Counted from the stretch's first letter, positions 1-8,798 are shown. The stretch: 64,000 nucleotides of DNA from Kineococcus xinjiangensis (GCF_002934625.1 NZ_PTJD01000016.1:37332-101331), one strand, 5' to 3'. Translations and numbers: made by a program. The notes: a model not told the origin generated them from the letters alone.

Positions 1-787
1 GCTCGTGCGCCGCCCGCACCAGCGGCTCGTGGTCGCGCACCGCCCCGCTCGTGCCGGGGTACTGCAGCAGCAGCCCGAACACGCCGCGCTCGCCCACCTC
101 CGCGAGCGGGTCGGCGGCGTCGACGTCCACGAGCAGCAGGTCGATGCCCAGCGGCACGGCCCGGGTGCGCAGCACCGCCAGCGTCTGCGGCAGCACGTCG
201 GAGTCCACCGCGAACACCGCGCCCTCGGGAGCCTTGGACACCCGGCGCGCCAGCGTCATCGCCTCCGCCGCGGCGGTCGCCTCGTCCAGCAGCGACGCCC
301 CGGAGATCTCCAGTCCCGTCAGGTCCGCCACGGCCGTCTGGAAGTTGAGCAGCGCCTCCAGGCGACCCTGGGAGATCTCCGGCTGGTACGGGGTGTAGGC
401 GGTGTACCAGGCAGGGCTCTCCAGCACGTTGCGCCGGATCACCGCGGGGGTGCGGGTGCCGTGGTACCCGGCGCCGATCATCGAGGGCACCACCGTGTTG
501 CGCGCCGCCAGCGCCCGCAGCTCGGCGGTCACGACGTGCTCACCGGCGGCCGCGGGCAGCTCCAGTGCCGGGGCGCCGCGCACGTCGTCGCGGATGCCGG
601 CGGGCACGGCCCGCTCGACGAGCTCGGCGAGGGAGGCCGCGCCCACGACGGCCAGCATGCGCTCGCGCTCGGCGAGGCGCGGGCCCAGGTGGCGGTCGGC
701 GAAGCGCTCCACGGCGGCGGGAGCCGCGGCGGGACGACCCGGCGCCTCGTCGCTGGGGGTGGCGGGACGGTCGGCGGTCGTCGTCAT
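1..787 (-). CDS. gcvP: Glycine dehydrogenase (P protein), N-terminal part
   Basis: This is the pyridoxal-phosphate P protein of the glycine cleavage system, which decarboxylates glycine and passes the aminomethyl group to the lipoyl arm of GcvH. The first 262 codons are in the window and the rest lies beyond the left edge. Reading from the ATG at 787, the protein shows the conserved start of the family: RHLGP near residue 32, the block MIGAGYHGT, then [14 protein letters not shown] and LLNFQT, and [15 protein letters not shown] glycine riboswitch lies directly upstream on the same strand, which supports both the identity and glycine-controlled expression. gcvH lies about 5.4 kb away on the same strand rather than beside it. 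Confidence 0.93.
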   Translation of the reverse strand, partial: MTTTADRPATPSDEAPGRPAAAPAAVERFADRHLGPRLAERERMLAVVGAASLAELVERAVPAGIRDDVRGAPALELPAAAGEHVVTAELRALAARNTVVPSMIGAGYHGTRTPAVIRRNVLESPAWYTAYTPYQPEISQGRLEALLNFQTAVADLTGLEISGASLLDEATAAAEAMTLARRVSKAPEGAVFAVDSDVLPQTLAVLRTRAVPLGIDLLLVDVDAADPLAEVGERGVFGLLLQYPGTSGAVRDHEPLVRAAHE

Positions 788-879
788 GAGGTCTCCGTCG
801 CTCGGGCGGCAGCCGGCGCGGGCAGCGCCGGGCGGACCTCCCCGTCTGTCGCGCCGCGGTGTCGCGGCACTTCAGAGCG

Positions 880-1001
880 GCCTGATCCGCGCGGTCCGGG
901 CGCCTGAGAGGTTCCGGGGAGGGTTGCCCCTTCGGCGCCCCGCTCGACCCAGCCACCGGGGGCGGCTGGTGGGCGTCGGCGGGGGCTCTCCCGCGCGGGG
1001 T
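880..1001 (-). promoter_or_regulatory. Glycine riboswitch upstream of gcvP
   Basis: Read on the minus strand, the leader contains the hallmark blocks of the glycine aptamer in order: GGGAGAG near 996-990, CGCCGAAGGGGCAA near 939-925, and CTCTCAGGC near 910-902, followed by a GGACCGCG block. Only one aptamer is evident before the gcvP start at 787, so this looks like a single-aptamer form rather than a tandem. The outer boundaries are approximate. It should switch gcvP on when glycine is abundant. Confidence 0.88.
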
Positions 1002-1068
1002 TGACGGCCGAGGCAAGGGTAACCGAGGAAGGCGGGCTTCCCCTGTCCCGCAGGGCAGTACCCTGTGC

Positions 1069-1845
1069 GTGATGATCGTCCTCAGCGTCTGCAGCCTCAA
1101 GGGCGGCGTCGGCAAGACGAGCGTCACCCTGGGTCTGGCTGCGGCAGCGCTGCGTCGCGGGATTGCGACACTCGTGGTGGACCTGGACCCGCAGGCGGAC
1201 GCCACCAGCGGTCTCGACGTCACCGCACGGCGCCCCCACGACCTCGCCGCGGTGCTCGCCACCCCCAAGCGCAAGGTCGTCGACGGCGCTGTGGCCCCCA
1301 GCGGCTGGGCCGGGGACCACCCGGGGCAGCTCGACGTCCTCGTCGGCTCCGGCTCCTCCGCGCTGCGCGACGACCCGGAGGTCACCGGCCGCGCGCTGCA
1401 GGTGCTCTCCACCGCCCTGCGCAAGGCACCCGAGCACGACCTGGTGCTGCTGGACTGCCCGCCGTCGCTGGGCGCGCTCACCCGCTCCGCGTGGGCGTGC
1501 AGCGACGCCGCCCTGGTGGTCTCCGACGCCGGCCGCTTCTCCGTCGCCGCGGTGGACCGCACCCTGCGCGAGCTCGCCGCCCAGGACGGTGCGGCGCGCC
1601 CCCTGGGCGTCGTGGTCAACCGCTACCTGCCCCGCTCCCCGGAGCAGCGCTTCCGCCACGACGAGCTGCGCGAGCTCGTCGGCGAGCTGCTGCTGCCCCC
1701 CGTTCCGGAGCGGGCGGCGATCCAGCAGGCGCAGGGGGCGGGCGTTCCGCTGCACGCGCTGCGCGGCGCGGCCGCGCGCGAGCTGTGCGCGACGTTCGAC
1801 GACCTGCTGGGGCGCGTGCTCGCCGTCTCACCGGCCGGGCGGTGA
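1069..1845 (+). CDS. ParA-family ATPase
   Basis: A 258-residue protein of the ParA/MinD/Soj ATPase superfamily. The deviant Walker A motif KGGVGKTS is at residues 11-18, the DLDPQAD block near residue 40, and the LLDCPPSLG block (Walker B region) near residue 130. The length suits a stand-alone ParA without an N-terminal DNA-binding extension. No ParB gene or parS-like site is seen beside it, so it may position something other than the chromosome; the cargo cannot be named from sequence. Either the GTG at 1069 or the ATG at 1072 can start it. It diverges from gcvP, with the riboswitch leader between them. Confidence 0.85.
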   Translation: MMIVLSVCSLKGGVGKTSVTLGLAAAALRRGIATLVVDLDPQADATSGLDVTARRPHDLAAVLATPKRKVVDGAVAPSGWAGDHPGQLDVLVGSGSSALRDDPEVTGRALQVLSTALRKAPEHDLVLLDCPPSLGALTRSAWACSDAALVVSDAGRFSVAAVDRTLRELAAQDGAARPLGVVVNRYLPRSPEQRFRHDELRELVGELLLPPVPERAAIQQAQGAGVPLHALRGAAARELCATFDDLLGRVLAVSPAGR

Positions 1846-1969
1846 CGGCTTCGGGAGGTGATCGCGGGCTGGCGGTGCGGGCCCCGGCTCACCTACGGTG
1901 GCGAGCTGGGGGTGCTCACGGAGCGTGACGATACGGACCGGTGGTGACGAGGCGGATCAAGGGGGTTCC

Positions 1970-2623
1970 ATGGCGGTCGGTGACCCCTCCTCCGTGCCGG
2001 ACGGCGTGAGCGTGTCCTCCGTGCCGGACGGGCTGAGCGTGCAGGAGAGCGAGACGCACGACGAGGCAGCCGAGGTGCTGCACCGCGTCGCCGACCTCTA
2101 CGCCCAGTGGTCCCGGGTCGGCGCCGACATCGCCACCCGGCTGCGCTCCGGCGCCGACGACTGCGACCTCGCCGCCGCCGAACGGGCCCTCGGTGCCGAA
2201 CTGCCACCCGGAGCGCGCGCGTGGTTCTGTGCCGTCGACGGCGTCGAGCCCGTCCGCAGCCGCTTCCGCTCCTCCTCCCCCACCGTCGGCCCCGGCCGCT
2301 GGGTGCCGCTGTCGTTGGCAGCGGCGGTGCGCCGGGTGCAGGAGCGCAGCCCGCGGGACTTCGGCGGGCGGCTGCCCCTGTTCGCCCGCGACGAGCAGTT
2401 CCTCGCGGTGCGGCTCGACCGCGCCGAGAGCATCGTCGACCAGCTCATGCTCGACGACCCCGGCGAGGAGTTCGCTCTCGGCTGGGCCGTGCACCTGCCC
2501 ACGCTGCTGGAGGCCTGGGCCAACGCCCTCATCGCCAGTGTCGTGTGGCTGCCGGACACCCACGACTGGGTCGTCGACCCGTTCTCCGCGCGCGCCCTGC
2601 GCCACGGGCACCTGCTGGACTAG
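1970..2623 (+). CDS. SUKH (SMI1/KNR4)-like protein
   Basis: A 217-residue soluble protein. The stretch around residues 60-85, with ERALGAELPPGARAWF followed by an acidic turn, resembles the opening helix and strand of the SMI1/KNR4 (SUKH) fold. Later hydrophobic blocks (FLAVRLDRAESIVDQL, LPTLLEAWANALI) also fit that fold. SUKH proteins include toxin-immunity proteins and general adaptor proteins, and no toxin partner is visible here. I chose the ATG at 1970 because AAGGGGG precedes it at a good distance; an open frame extends 24 codons further upstream. The fold assignment is by eye and moderate only. Confidence 0.6.
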   Translation: MAVGDPSSVPDGVSVSSVPDGLSVQESETHDEAAEVLHRVADLYAQWSRVGADIATRLRSGADDCDLAAAERALGAELPPGARAWFCAVDGVEPVRSRFRSSSPTVGPGRWVPLSLAAAVRRVQERSPRDFGGRLPLFARDEQFLAVRLDRAESIVDQLMLDDPGEEFALGWAVHLPTLLEAWANALIASVVWLPDTHDWVVDPFSARALRHGHLLD

Positions 2624-2664
2624 GGCCGGCCCGACGCGGGCTGCGGCACCACTACAGTCGCACC

Positions 2665-3294
2665 GTGCTCCGCCCGTCCCCCGCCCTGCTGGGCTCCACG
2701 CTGCTGGGCGCCGTGCTGCTGACCGGCTGCACCGCAGCGCCCACCGGCCCCGCGGCGGCCGTCGGCGAGGAGGAGGCCCGCGAGCGCGTCGCCCACGTCG
2801 TCGACCTGGCCGCGCAGCGCACCCCCGAGGCGATGGTCGCGCTCTGCGAGCGCAACGACGACTGCATCGGCATGTCCGGCGGCGCGCACCACTCCCCCGA
2901 CCTCGCGCCCGGCCCGGACCGCGCTCCGCAGGTGCTCTGCACCGTCGGCGTGCCCGCCACGCCGTCCCAGGCCGGTTCCCGCCTCGTGGTCCTCGACGGC
3001 GTCGACGGCCACGGCCGCCCGTACGTCACCCACGTGCTCGTCGAGCGTGACGAGGACGGCCTGGAGGTGCAGGAGCCCGCGTTCTGGCTGGGGATCCGCT
3101 ACACGGGCCTGCAGCCGGGCAGGGCGTGGAGCGGTGGCAGCGGCCTGGCCGAGGAGGACCTGGAGCGCCACAACGACGCGGCGCGCAGGGCCTGCACGGA
3201 CACCACCGACTGGGTCGTCGAGGTCAGCGGCGGCAGGGTGAGCGCGGCAGACGTCTCCCCGGCCTCCCGCGGCAGCGACGCGGCCCGGTCCTGA
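2665..3294 (+). CDS. Secreted lipoprotein of unknown function
   Basis: A 209-residue protein starting with GTG. The first 21 residues form a lipoprotein signal with the lipobox LLTGC, so Cys22 should be lipidated and the protein held on the outer face of the membrane. The mature part is hydrophilic, with paired cysteines (LCERNDDC, residues about 73-80) and further ones near residues 93 and 177 that could form disulfides. I recognise no domain. It follows the SUKH-like gene by about 40 bases in the same direction and is convergent with the MerR gene at 3320. Confidence 0.75.
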   Translation: MLRPSPALLGSTLLGAVLLTGCTAAPTGPAAAVGEEEARERVAHVVDLAAQRTPEAMVALCERNDDCIGMSGGAHHSPDLAPGPDRAPQVLCTVGVPATPSQAGSRLVVLDGVDGHGRPYVTHVLVERDEDGLEVQEPAFWLGIRYTGLQPGRAWSGGSGLAEEDLERHNDAARRACTDTTDWVVEVSGGRVSAADVSPASRGSDAARS

Positions 3295-3319
3295 CGCACC
3301 GGCCGCGGCAGCGCGACGG

Positions 3320-3958
3320 TCAGCCGGCCTCGCGGGCGCGGCGGCGGTTGCTCAGCTCGTCCACGGTCTCCAGCGGCACCTCGGGCGCCCGGTGGTCCGC
3401 GGGGCGCTCGCTCGGGAACGAGGCCAGCGTGCCCTCCAGCTCACGCCACACCCGGCCCACCGCGATGCCGAACACGCCCTGCCCGCCCTGCACGAGGTCG
3501 ATCACCTCGTCGGGGGACGTGCACTCGTAGACGCTGGCGCCGTCGCTCATGAGCGTGATGCGGGCGAGGTCCTCCACACCGCGCTCCCGCAGGTGCATCA
3601 CCGCGGTGCGGATCTGCTGCAGGGACACCCCCGTGTCGAGCAGGCGCTTGACGACCTTGAGGACGAGGACGTCGCGGAAGCTGTACAGGCGCTGGGAGCC
3701 GGACCCGGCCGCCGAGCGGACGCTGGGCTCGACAAGGCCGGTGCGGGCCCAGTAGTCCAGCTGGCGGTAGGTGATCCCCGCGACCCGGCACGCGGTCGGG
3801 CCCCGGTAGCCCACCTCGGCGTCGAGGCCTACGACGGGGGCGTGCAGGGGCACCTCGGGAGCCCCGGCCCGCTCGGCGGCGGGCAGCACGTCGGGGCGCG
3901 GGGCCCCGTCCTCGCCCGACACCCGGGGTCCTGCTGTCACGTCGCCGCCACCAGTCAC
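3320..3958 (-). CDS. MerR-family regulator (second of the garA-ftsR block)
   Basis: A 212-residue MerR-type regulator. The helix-turn-helix lies near residues 53-85 (GPTACRVAGITYRQLDYWAR then TGLVEPS), followed by the winged segment SQRLYSFRDVLVLK and a helical region beginning RLLDTGVSLQQIR. No metal-binding cysteine cluster of the classic MerR kind is present. I chose GTG at 3958 because GAGGAGG sits at ideal spacing; the frame is open to 4021. In corynebacteria and mycobacteria a second MerR gene likewise follows odhI/garA, ftsR and the bifunctional nuclease, so this is the syntenic gene. A sigma-70-like promoter precedes it. Confidence 0.87.
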   Translation of the reverse strand: MTGGGDVTAGPRVSGEDGAPRPDVLPAAERAGAPEVPLHAPVVGLDAEVGYRGPTACRVAGITYRQLDYWARTGLVEPSVRSAAGSGSQRLYSFRDVLVLKVVKRLLDTGVSLQQIRTAVMHLRERGVEDLARITLMSDGASVYECTSPDEVIDLVQGGQGVFGIAVGRVWRELEGTLASFPSERPADHRAPEVPLETVDELSNRRRAREAG

Positions 3959-4087
3959 GCCGGCCTCCTCGTCATCGTCGCCACCGGTCGGGCTGGAATC
4001 CCGCGCGGCCAGGTGCCGCACGCCCCCTGGCCGCGGCCCGCTGACGGACCATGAACCGAGGGAGCACGGTGGTGACGCTCTGCACAG

Positions 4088-4116
4088 ACGTTAGGGGTGA
4101 GTCAAGGGGTCGTCAA
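4088..4116 (-). promoter_or_regulatory. Sigma-70-type promoter for the MerR gene
   Basis: On the minus strand TTGACG is followed after exactly 17 bases by TAACGT, close to the housekeeping consensus and pointing at the MerR gene that starts at 3958. The predicted leader would be about 120 bases. It suggests that this MerR gene has its own promoter apart from the nuclease gene upstream. Confidence 0.5.
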
Positions 4117-4195
4117 CGACAACCGCATCCGACACGCCGCGTGTCGCGGCCAGTCGGTGCGCACGACCGTTCCGGCTCCGGGCGGGAGAGACGCC

Positions 4196-4699
4196 TCACC
4201 GCGCGGGCGGTTCCTCGCCGGTCTCCTCCGGGCCCGCGGCCTCGAAGTCCTCCGGCGTGATGTGGTCGAGGAACTCGCGGAACTTCTCGACCTCGTCCTC
4301 GTCCTCGTCCGGAACCGGGACGCCGCCCGCCTCGAGGACCTCCTCGGCGCCCACGATGGGGCAGCCGACCCGCAGTGCCAGGGCGATCGCGTCGGAGGAG
4401 CGCGAACTCACGCGCAGGTCCCCGTCGAAGACCAGCTCGGCGTAGTAGACGTTGTCCTGCATCGCCACGATCCGGACCTCGACCAGCGTGCGACCCAGGG
4501 CGGTGATCACGTCGCGGAGGAGATCGTGCGTCAGTGGCCGGGGTGGCACCACCCCTTGCTGGGCGAACGCGATCGCGCTCGCCTCGGGGGCGCCGATCCA
4601 GATGGGCAGGTACCGGTCTCCGTTGCGCTCCCGCAGGAGCACGATCGGGTTGTTCGAGGGCATCTCCACCCGGACCCCGATGACGTCGAGCTCGCGCAC
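4196..4699 (-). CDS. Bifunctional nuclease family protein (DUF151)
   Basis: A 167-residue member of the bifunctional nuclease (BFN/DUF151) family. It has the typical start MRELDVIGVRVE, the central IWIGAPEASAIAFAQQG block, and SSDAIALALRVGCPI near the C-terminal third. The tail is acidic (DEDEDEVEKF) and low in complexity. The gene lies between ftsR and the second MerR gene, a placement conserved across actinomycetes, which is itself good evidence of identity. The biochemical role in bacteria is poorly defined; plant relatives have RNase and DNase activity. It starts with GTG at 4699. Confidence 0.9.
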   Translation of the reverse strand: MRELDVIGVRVEMPSNNPIVLLRERNGDRYLPIWIGAPEASAIAFAQQGVVPPRPLTHDLLRDVITALGRTLVEVRIVAMQDNVYYAELVFDGDLRVSSRSSDAIALALRVGCPIVGAEEVLEAGGVPVPDEDEDEVEKFREFLDHITPEDFEAAGPEETGEEPPAR

Positions 4700-4749
4700 G
4701 CCCTCACGCTACCCCCGATCCGCCGCGACGGCGCCCGAGGGCGCGCCGC

Positions 4750-5526
4750 TCAGCCCGTCAGGCGGTGCACTCCGCTGGCCACGAGCGCCGTGTGCAGCCG
4801 CACGCACAGCGCGGCGATGTCCCGGGCCGCCTCCCCCGCACGGGCGGCCACCTCACCCTGCCGCTGCCGCTGCAGCGGGGCCACGACCTGCTCGACCAGC
4901 GCCAGCTCCCGGTCCGCCGCCGTGCGGAAGGTCCGCAGGTGGCGCGCCTCGATGCCGAACGCCGCCAGACCGGCCGCCGCCCGCACCACCTCCAGCGCCT
5001 CGCCGTCGAACCACGGCCCACCCGGCTCCGCGGAGACGATGCCGAACGTCTCCAGCGCCTGCAGCAGCTCCTCGTCCGCGCCGGAGTCGCGCAGCAGCTC
5101 GCCTCGGGTGATGCGCAGCCGCGCAGCCCGCGAGGAGAAGCGCTCGACGCCGTCGTCCGCACCGCCACCACCCGGGCGCGGCACGACCGGAGTCGCACCC
5201 GGCAGCGCCGGCGGCTCGAAGCCGCGGTCGAGAGCCTCCAGGTGCTCCTTGATGACCTTGAGCGGCAGGTAGTGGTCGCGCTGGGCGCCGAGGACGTAGC
5301 GCAGCCGCTCGACGTCGGCCTCGGAGAACTTCCGGTACCCGGCGGGGGTGCGCTCCGGCTCGACCAGGCCCTGTTCCTCCAGGAACCGGATCTTGGAGAT
5401 CGTCACGTCGGGGAAGTCCCCCGACAGCTGCGCCATCACCTCGCCGATCGTCATCGTCGGCCGCGAGGCGGCCCCGGCGACGGCGACGGGCCGGGACCCC
5501 TGCGGGCGGCCGGCCGCCGCCGTCAC
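4750..5526 (-). CDS. ftsR: MerR-family cell-division regulator FtsR-like
   Basis: A 258-residue MerR-type protein. The DNA-binding domain starts at residue 25 (MTIGEVMAQL), with SKIRFLEEQGLVEPERTPAG and YRKFSEADVERLRYVL following. The middle is a variable linker and the C-terminal part is helical. The GTG start at 5526 overlaps the stop of the FHA gene (GTGA), so the two are translationally coupled. In Corynebacterium glutamicum the gene next to odhI encodes FtsR, an activator of ftsZ, and this gene occupies the same place. The function is inferred from family and position. Confidence 0.87.
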   Translation of the reverse strand: MTAAAGRPQGSRPVAVAGAASRPTMTIGEVMAQLSGDFPDVTISKIRFLEEQGLVEPERTPAGYRKFSEADVERLRYVLGAQRDHYLPLKVIKEHLEALDRGFEPPALPGATPVVPRPGGGGADDGVERFSSRAARLRITRGELLRDSGADEELLQALETFGIVSAEPGGPWFDGEALEVVRAAAGLAAFGIEARHLRTFRTAADRELALVEQVVAPLQRQRQGEVAARAGEAARDIAALCVRLHTALVASGVHRLTG

Positions 5527-6062
5527 CGCCCCGACCCGCCGGCGGGCGGGGGCCCTGCGTGCCTGCCGGCGTGGAAGACCATGCGGAACTTGCCGATCTG
5601 GACCTCGTCGCCCGTGCGCAGCACCTTCTCGTCGATGCGCTCGCGGTCGACGTAGGTGCCGTTGAGGCTGCCGACGTCGACGACCCGGAAGGTCACGCCC
5701 TCGCCCCCCTCGTCACGGACGAACTCGGCGTGCCGACGGGAGACCGTGACGTCGTCGAGGAAGATGTCGCTGCTCGGGTGCCGGCCCGCCGACGTGCGCG
5801 GCGCGTCGAGCAGGAAGCGGGCCCCGGCGTTGGGGCCGCGGCGCACGACGAGCAGCGCGGAGTCCGGCGGGAGCGCGTCGACGGCCAGCTGGTCGTCGCT
5901 GGACAGCTCCCCGTCGACCGACTCGACGACCTCGCGCGGGACGAGCCCGGCGAAGGACATCGTCGTCTCGACCCCGCTGCGGTCGTCCCCGTGACCGGCT
6001 CCGGCCGGCGGCCGCGCGCCCGGGCCGTCCGGCTCGACCGCTCCGCCACCTGACGGCGACAT
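5523..6062 (-). CDS. garA: FHA-domain protein GarA/OdhI
   Basis: A 179-residue regulator of 2-oxoglutarate metabolism. The N-terminal tail carries an ETT motif at residues 32-34, the phosphorylation site used by Ser/Thr kinases such as PknB and PknG in GarA/OdhI. The C-terminal FHA domain shows GRHPSSDIFLDD, SRRHAEF and GSLNGTYV, which bind phosphothreonine. Unphosphorylated GarA inhibits 2-oxoglutarate dehydrogenase and glutamate dehydrogenase; phosphorylation makes it fold on itself. I chose the ATG at 6062 because GAGAGGTGG precedes it; the frame extends to 6125. It is coupled to ftsR. Confidence 0.92.
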   Translation of the reverse strand: MSPSGGGAVEPDGPGARPPAGAGHGDDRSGVETTMSFAGLVPREVVESVDGELSSDDQLAVDALPPDSALLVVRRGPNAGARFLLDAPRTSAGRHPSSDIFLDDVTVSRRHAEFVRDEGGEGVTFRVVDVGSLNGTYVDRERIDEKVLRTGDEVQIGKFRMVFHAGRHAGPPPAGGSGR

Positions 6063-6230
6063 GGCACCACCTCTCGGAACAGAACCCCTGGTGTGACCGG
6101 CCCCCCGGCCGCCCGGCGACAGCACTCGACGATCACCGGTTCCAGACTAGCCGCGGGGCTCGCCGCGGCTCCACAGAGGATCGGCAGGACCCCCGAGGGG
6201 AGCAGTCCCCGGGCGCCCGGCCGGGCGGGC

Positions 6231-6617
6231 TCAGCCCGCGTGGGCGGTGTAGTCCTCCGCGCTCAGCAGGCCCTCGACCGCGGAGGCGTCGTCCGGGCGC
6301 AGTGTGAACATCCACCCCTCGCCGTAGGGGTCCGCGTTCACGAGGTCGGGGCGCGTCTCCAGGCCCGGGTTGTGCGCGAGCACGGTGCCCGCGACCGGGG
6401 CGGTGATCTCGCTGACGCTCTTGGTCGACTCGACCTCGCCGCACGCCGCGCCCGCGGCCACGGTCTCCCCCTCGGCGGGCAGGGAGACGTAGACGACGTC
6501 GCCCAGCGCGGACTGCGCGTAGTCGGTGATGCCGACGGTGAGGGTGCCGTCCTCCTGGACGCGCACCCACTCGTGCTCGCTGGTGTAGCGCAGCTCGGCG
6601 GGCACGTCGGACGACAT
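6231..6617 (-). CDS. gcvH: Glycine cleavage system H protein
   Basis: A 128-residue lipoyl carrier protein of the glycine cleavage system, shuttling the aminomethyl group between the P, T and L proteins. The motif EVESTKSVSE places the lipoylated lysine at Lys66. RYTSEHEWV near residue 10 and the C-terminal NADPYGEGWMF are family signatures. The ATG at 6617 has GGGAG just upstream; the open frame continues to 6764 but without family similarity. It lies on the same strand as gcvP, separated by the GarA/FtsR block. No riboswitch-like leader is seen here. Confidence 0.95.
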   Translation of the reverse strand: MSSDVPAELRYTSEHEWVRVQEDGTLTVGITDYAQSALGDVVYVSLPAEGETVAAGAACGEVESTKSVSEITAPVAGTVLAHNPGLETRPDLVNADPYGEGWMFTLRPDDASAVEGLLSAEDYTAHAG

Positions 6618-6727
6618 GGCGGCTCCCAGGGGACTCGCGGGTGGTTCGGGCGGCACGTGCCGAGGAACCGTACCGCCCTGCGCCGACGGGTCGCAGCCCG
6701 CCCGCGCCGCGGCCCGGCCGGGGCCGG

Positions 6728-7564
6728 TCAGGGGCCGGGCGCCGGCGGCACCGGGGTGGCCCACCGCAGGTCGGGCGCCGGTCGCACGGCCGTCACCTCG
6801 ACCCGCTCGGAGGGGGTCACCGTCGCTGTCCCGCCCCGCGAGCGCACCCCCTCCAGCACGCCGCCGGGGATGTCGAGCGCGGGCGCCAGGGTGTCGGGGT
6901 CGCCCACGGCCGTCAGCTCGTACGGGGGGCGCAGCTGCTGCCCGTCCACCAGCACGCCACCACCGGGCGCGTCGGCGAGGGCCGTGGAGGCCACCACCCG
7001 CACCGGGCCCAGCTGCAGGGCCTCCGCGCCCGCGTCGCGCAGCTCCTGCACCGCGTCCAGCAGGGTGCCGGCGCGCACGGTCCCCGCGGCGTCCTCGATC
7101 CGCAGCACGATCCCCGGCCCCTGCGCGGCTACCGTCCCTGCCAGCAGCGAGTACGTCACCAGCCGCTGCCGTGCCGCGCGGGCCGCGGCCTCCGCGCCGT
7201 CGCCGCCGGCGGTCAGCTCCGAGCGGGTGCGCTCCAGCCGCCGCGCCTCCTCCTCCAGCCGCTCGGAGCGGTCGGAGGTGTCGGAGAGGATGCGCACCAG
7301 CTCGCTCTCGCTGAGCTCCTCCAGCCCCTGCGCCTGCGTCTGCCGGACCTGCGCCACCACGGCGAAGCCCAGCAGGGCGCTGAGCACCCCCGCGAGCACC
7401 TGCCCCCGCGTCGCACGGGGGCGGGCGGCGCGCGCCAGCCGCGCCCAGGCGGAGCGCCGCGGCGGGCCGGGCGCGGGGACCGCCGAGCCGCCGGGCCCGG
7501 GATCGCCGGGGCCAAGGTCGCCGGGACCGGCTGCGCCGGTGGGCTCGCCCGTGCCGGGGCTCAT
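6728..7564 (-). CDS. DUF881 membrane-anchored protein
   Basis: A 278-residue DUF881 protein. A proline- and glycine-rich N-terminus of about 50 residues comes first, then one membrane segment at about 54-72, a coiled coil (about 78-115, ELSESELVRILSDTSDRSER), and the DUF881 domain with GPGIVLRIED and a LRPPYELTAVGDP block. The likely topology is one pass with the domain outside. Together with the small basic protein and a second DUF881 gene it forms a conserved actinobacterial operon, found in mycobacteria near gcvH and garA. The function is unknown; a cell-envelope role is inferred. Its ATG overlaps the stop of the small basic protein gene. Confidence 0.87.
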   Translation of the reverse strand: MSPGTGEPTGAAGPGDLGPGDPGPGGSAVPAPGPPRRSAWARLARAARPRATRGQVLAGVLSALLGFAVVAQVRQTQAQGLEELSESELVRILSDTSDRSERLEEEARRLERTRSELTAGGDGAEAAARAARQRLVTYSLLAGTVAAQGPGIVLRIEDAAGTVRAGTLLDAVQELRDAGAEALQLGPVRVVASTALADAPGGGVLVDGQQLRPPYELTAVGDPDTLAPALDIPGGVLEGVRSRGGTATVTPSERVEVTAVRPAPDLRWATPVPPAPGP

Positions 7565-7893
7565 GCCGAGAGGAGGTGGCGGCGGATCGAGGCGGCGTTG
7601 GAGAAGATCCGCACCCCGAGGACGACGACCACGCCCGTGGACAGCTGCGCCCCCACGCCGAGCTGGTCGCCGAGGTAGACGATGAGGCCCGCCACCACGG
7701 CGTTGCTCGCGAACGACGTCACGAACACCCGGTCGTCGAAGATGCCGTCGAGGACGGCGCGCAGGCCGCCGAAGACCGCGTCCAGCGCGGCGACCACCGC
7801 GATCGGCAGGTACGGCTGCAGCGCCAGCGGCACCTCCGGGCGCAGCAGCACCCCCGCCACGATGCCGACGAGCAGGCCCAGTGCCGCGATCAC
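7561..7893 (-). CDS. Small basic protein (Sbp/DUF1290 family)
   Basis: A 110-residue membrane protein with three predicted spans: residues 1-20, about 25-50 and about 68-90. The block VVAALDAVFGGLRAVLDGIFDD near residue 33 is typical of the DUF1290 small basic protein family. It overlaps both flanking DUF881 genes by four bases, so the three are translationally coupled. Family members occur beside division and envelope genes in Gram-positive bacteria, but a biochemical role has not been settled. Confidence 0.9.
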   Translation of the reverse strand: MIAALGLLVGIVAGVLLRPEVPLALQPYLPIAVVAALDAVFGGLRAVLDGIFDDRVFVTSFASNAVVAGLIVYLGDQLGVGAQLSTGVVVVLGVRIFSNAASIRRHLLSA

Positions 7894-8798
7894 GAGCGTC
7901 CCTCCCCCGAGGCGTCGACCGGGGGCGACGGTAGCGCGCCCGCAGCGGGCGGGGCGCCGGGCGGCTGCGCCAGCCGCAGGCCCACCGTGTCCGCCGCCGG
8001 CAGCAGCAGCTCGTCGCGGCGGGTGATGCTCACGCCGATGCCGTAGTTGTCCTCCAGCGCCCGCAGGTAGCTGCCGGCCGGCGACGCCGCCAGACCCGTC
8101 TGCAGGGCGGCGGGGTCACCCACCGCCTCCACCTCGTACGGCGGGACCAGCGGCCGGTAGTTGACCAGGACGGCCGCACCGGCGGAGCGGATCGCCGACA
8201 GGGCCGTGAGCCGCTGCCCGTCCACCGCCACCGCCTCCGCGCCCGCCGCCCACAGGCCGTTGACGAGGAGCTGCAGGTCCCGGTCCACCACCCGGCCCTC
8301 CGTGGCCTCCCCGGCGGCGTCGGCTGCAGCGTCGGCCAGGACGACCTCCAGGCCCGGGCCCGTGACGGGCAGCGCCCCGACGGCCGGCGCGAGGGCGTCG
8401 GCGCGCTCCGCGTCAGCGGCCGCGCCCGCGCCCGCCACCCTCGACTGCAGCCGCTCGTTCTCCGCGCGCAGCCGCGCGGTGGCCCCCGCCAGCGCGTCGG
8501 CGGCCGCGGTGCGCTCCTCCACCCGTTGCAGCAGCTCCTGCCGCCCGCGGTCGGCGTCGGGCCGCCCCGCCGCCGCCACCTGCGCCGCCGTGACCAGCAG
8601 CGCCCCCAGCAGCGCCGCCAGCACGCCCGCCGCCAGGGCCGAGGACCGCCGCGCCCCACCGGTGGCCCCGCCCGCCGCCCGCCGCCGCGCCGCCGCCTCG
8701 TAGCCGGGGTCCAGCGGGTGGTCCATCACGTCGGTCAGCAACCGCATGCTGGCGTCGCGCGGCGGCGACCCCGCTCCCCGTCCGGGCAGCCCGCTCAC
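7890..8798 (-). CDS. DUF881 membrane-anchored protein, second copy
   Basis: A 302-residue paralogue of the DUF881 gene at 6728. It has one membrane segment at about 54-75, a coiled coil (about 78-120), then the DUF881 core with VTGPGLEVVLAD, the LLVNGLWAAGAEAV block and a LVPPYEVEAVGDP block that matches the LRPPYELTAVGDP of its partner. I chose GTG at 8798 because it overlaps the stop of the phosphatidyltransferase gene (GTGA). An internal ATG at 8747 would give 285 residues. The two paralogues flanking the small basic protein suggest a heteromeric membrane complex (inference). Confidence 0.85.
   Translation of the reverse strand: MSGLPGRGAGSPPRDASMRLLTDVMDHPLDPGYEAAARRRAAGGATGGARRSSALAAGVLAALLGALLVTAAQVAAAGRPDADRGRQELLQRVEERTAAADALAGATARLRAENERLQSRVAGAGAAADAERADALAPAVGALPVTGPGLEVVLADAAADAAGEATEGRVVDRDLQLLVNGLWAAGAEAVAVDGQRLTALSAIRSAGAAVLVNYRPLVPPYEVEAVGDPAALQTGLAASPAGSYLRALEDNYGIGVSITRRDELLLPAADTVGLRLAQPPGAPPAAGALPSPPVDASGEGRS

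Noticed and set aside
540..1619. Long open frames opposite gcvP, parA and their spacer
   Set aside because: They are the usual side effect of very high GC: no family similarity, Arg/Pro/Ala-rich text, and they overlap genes with clear motifs.
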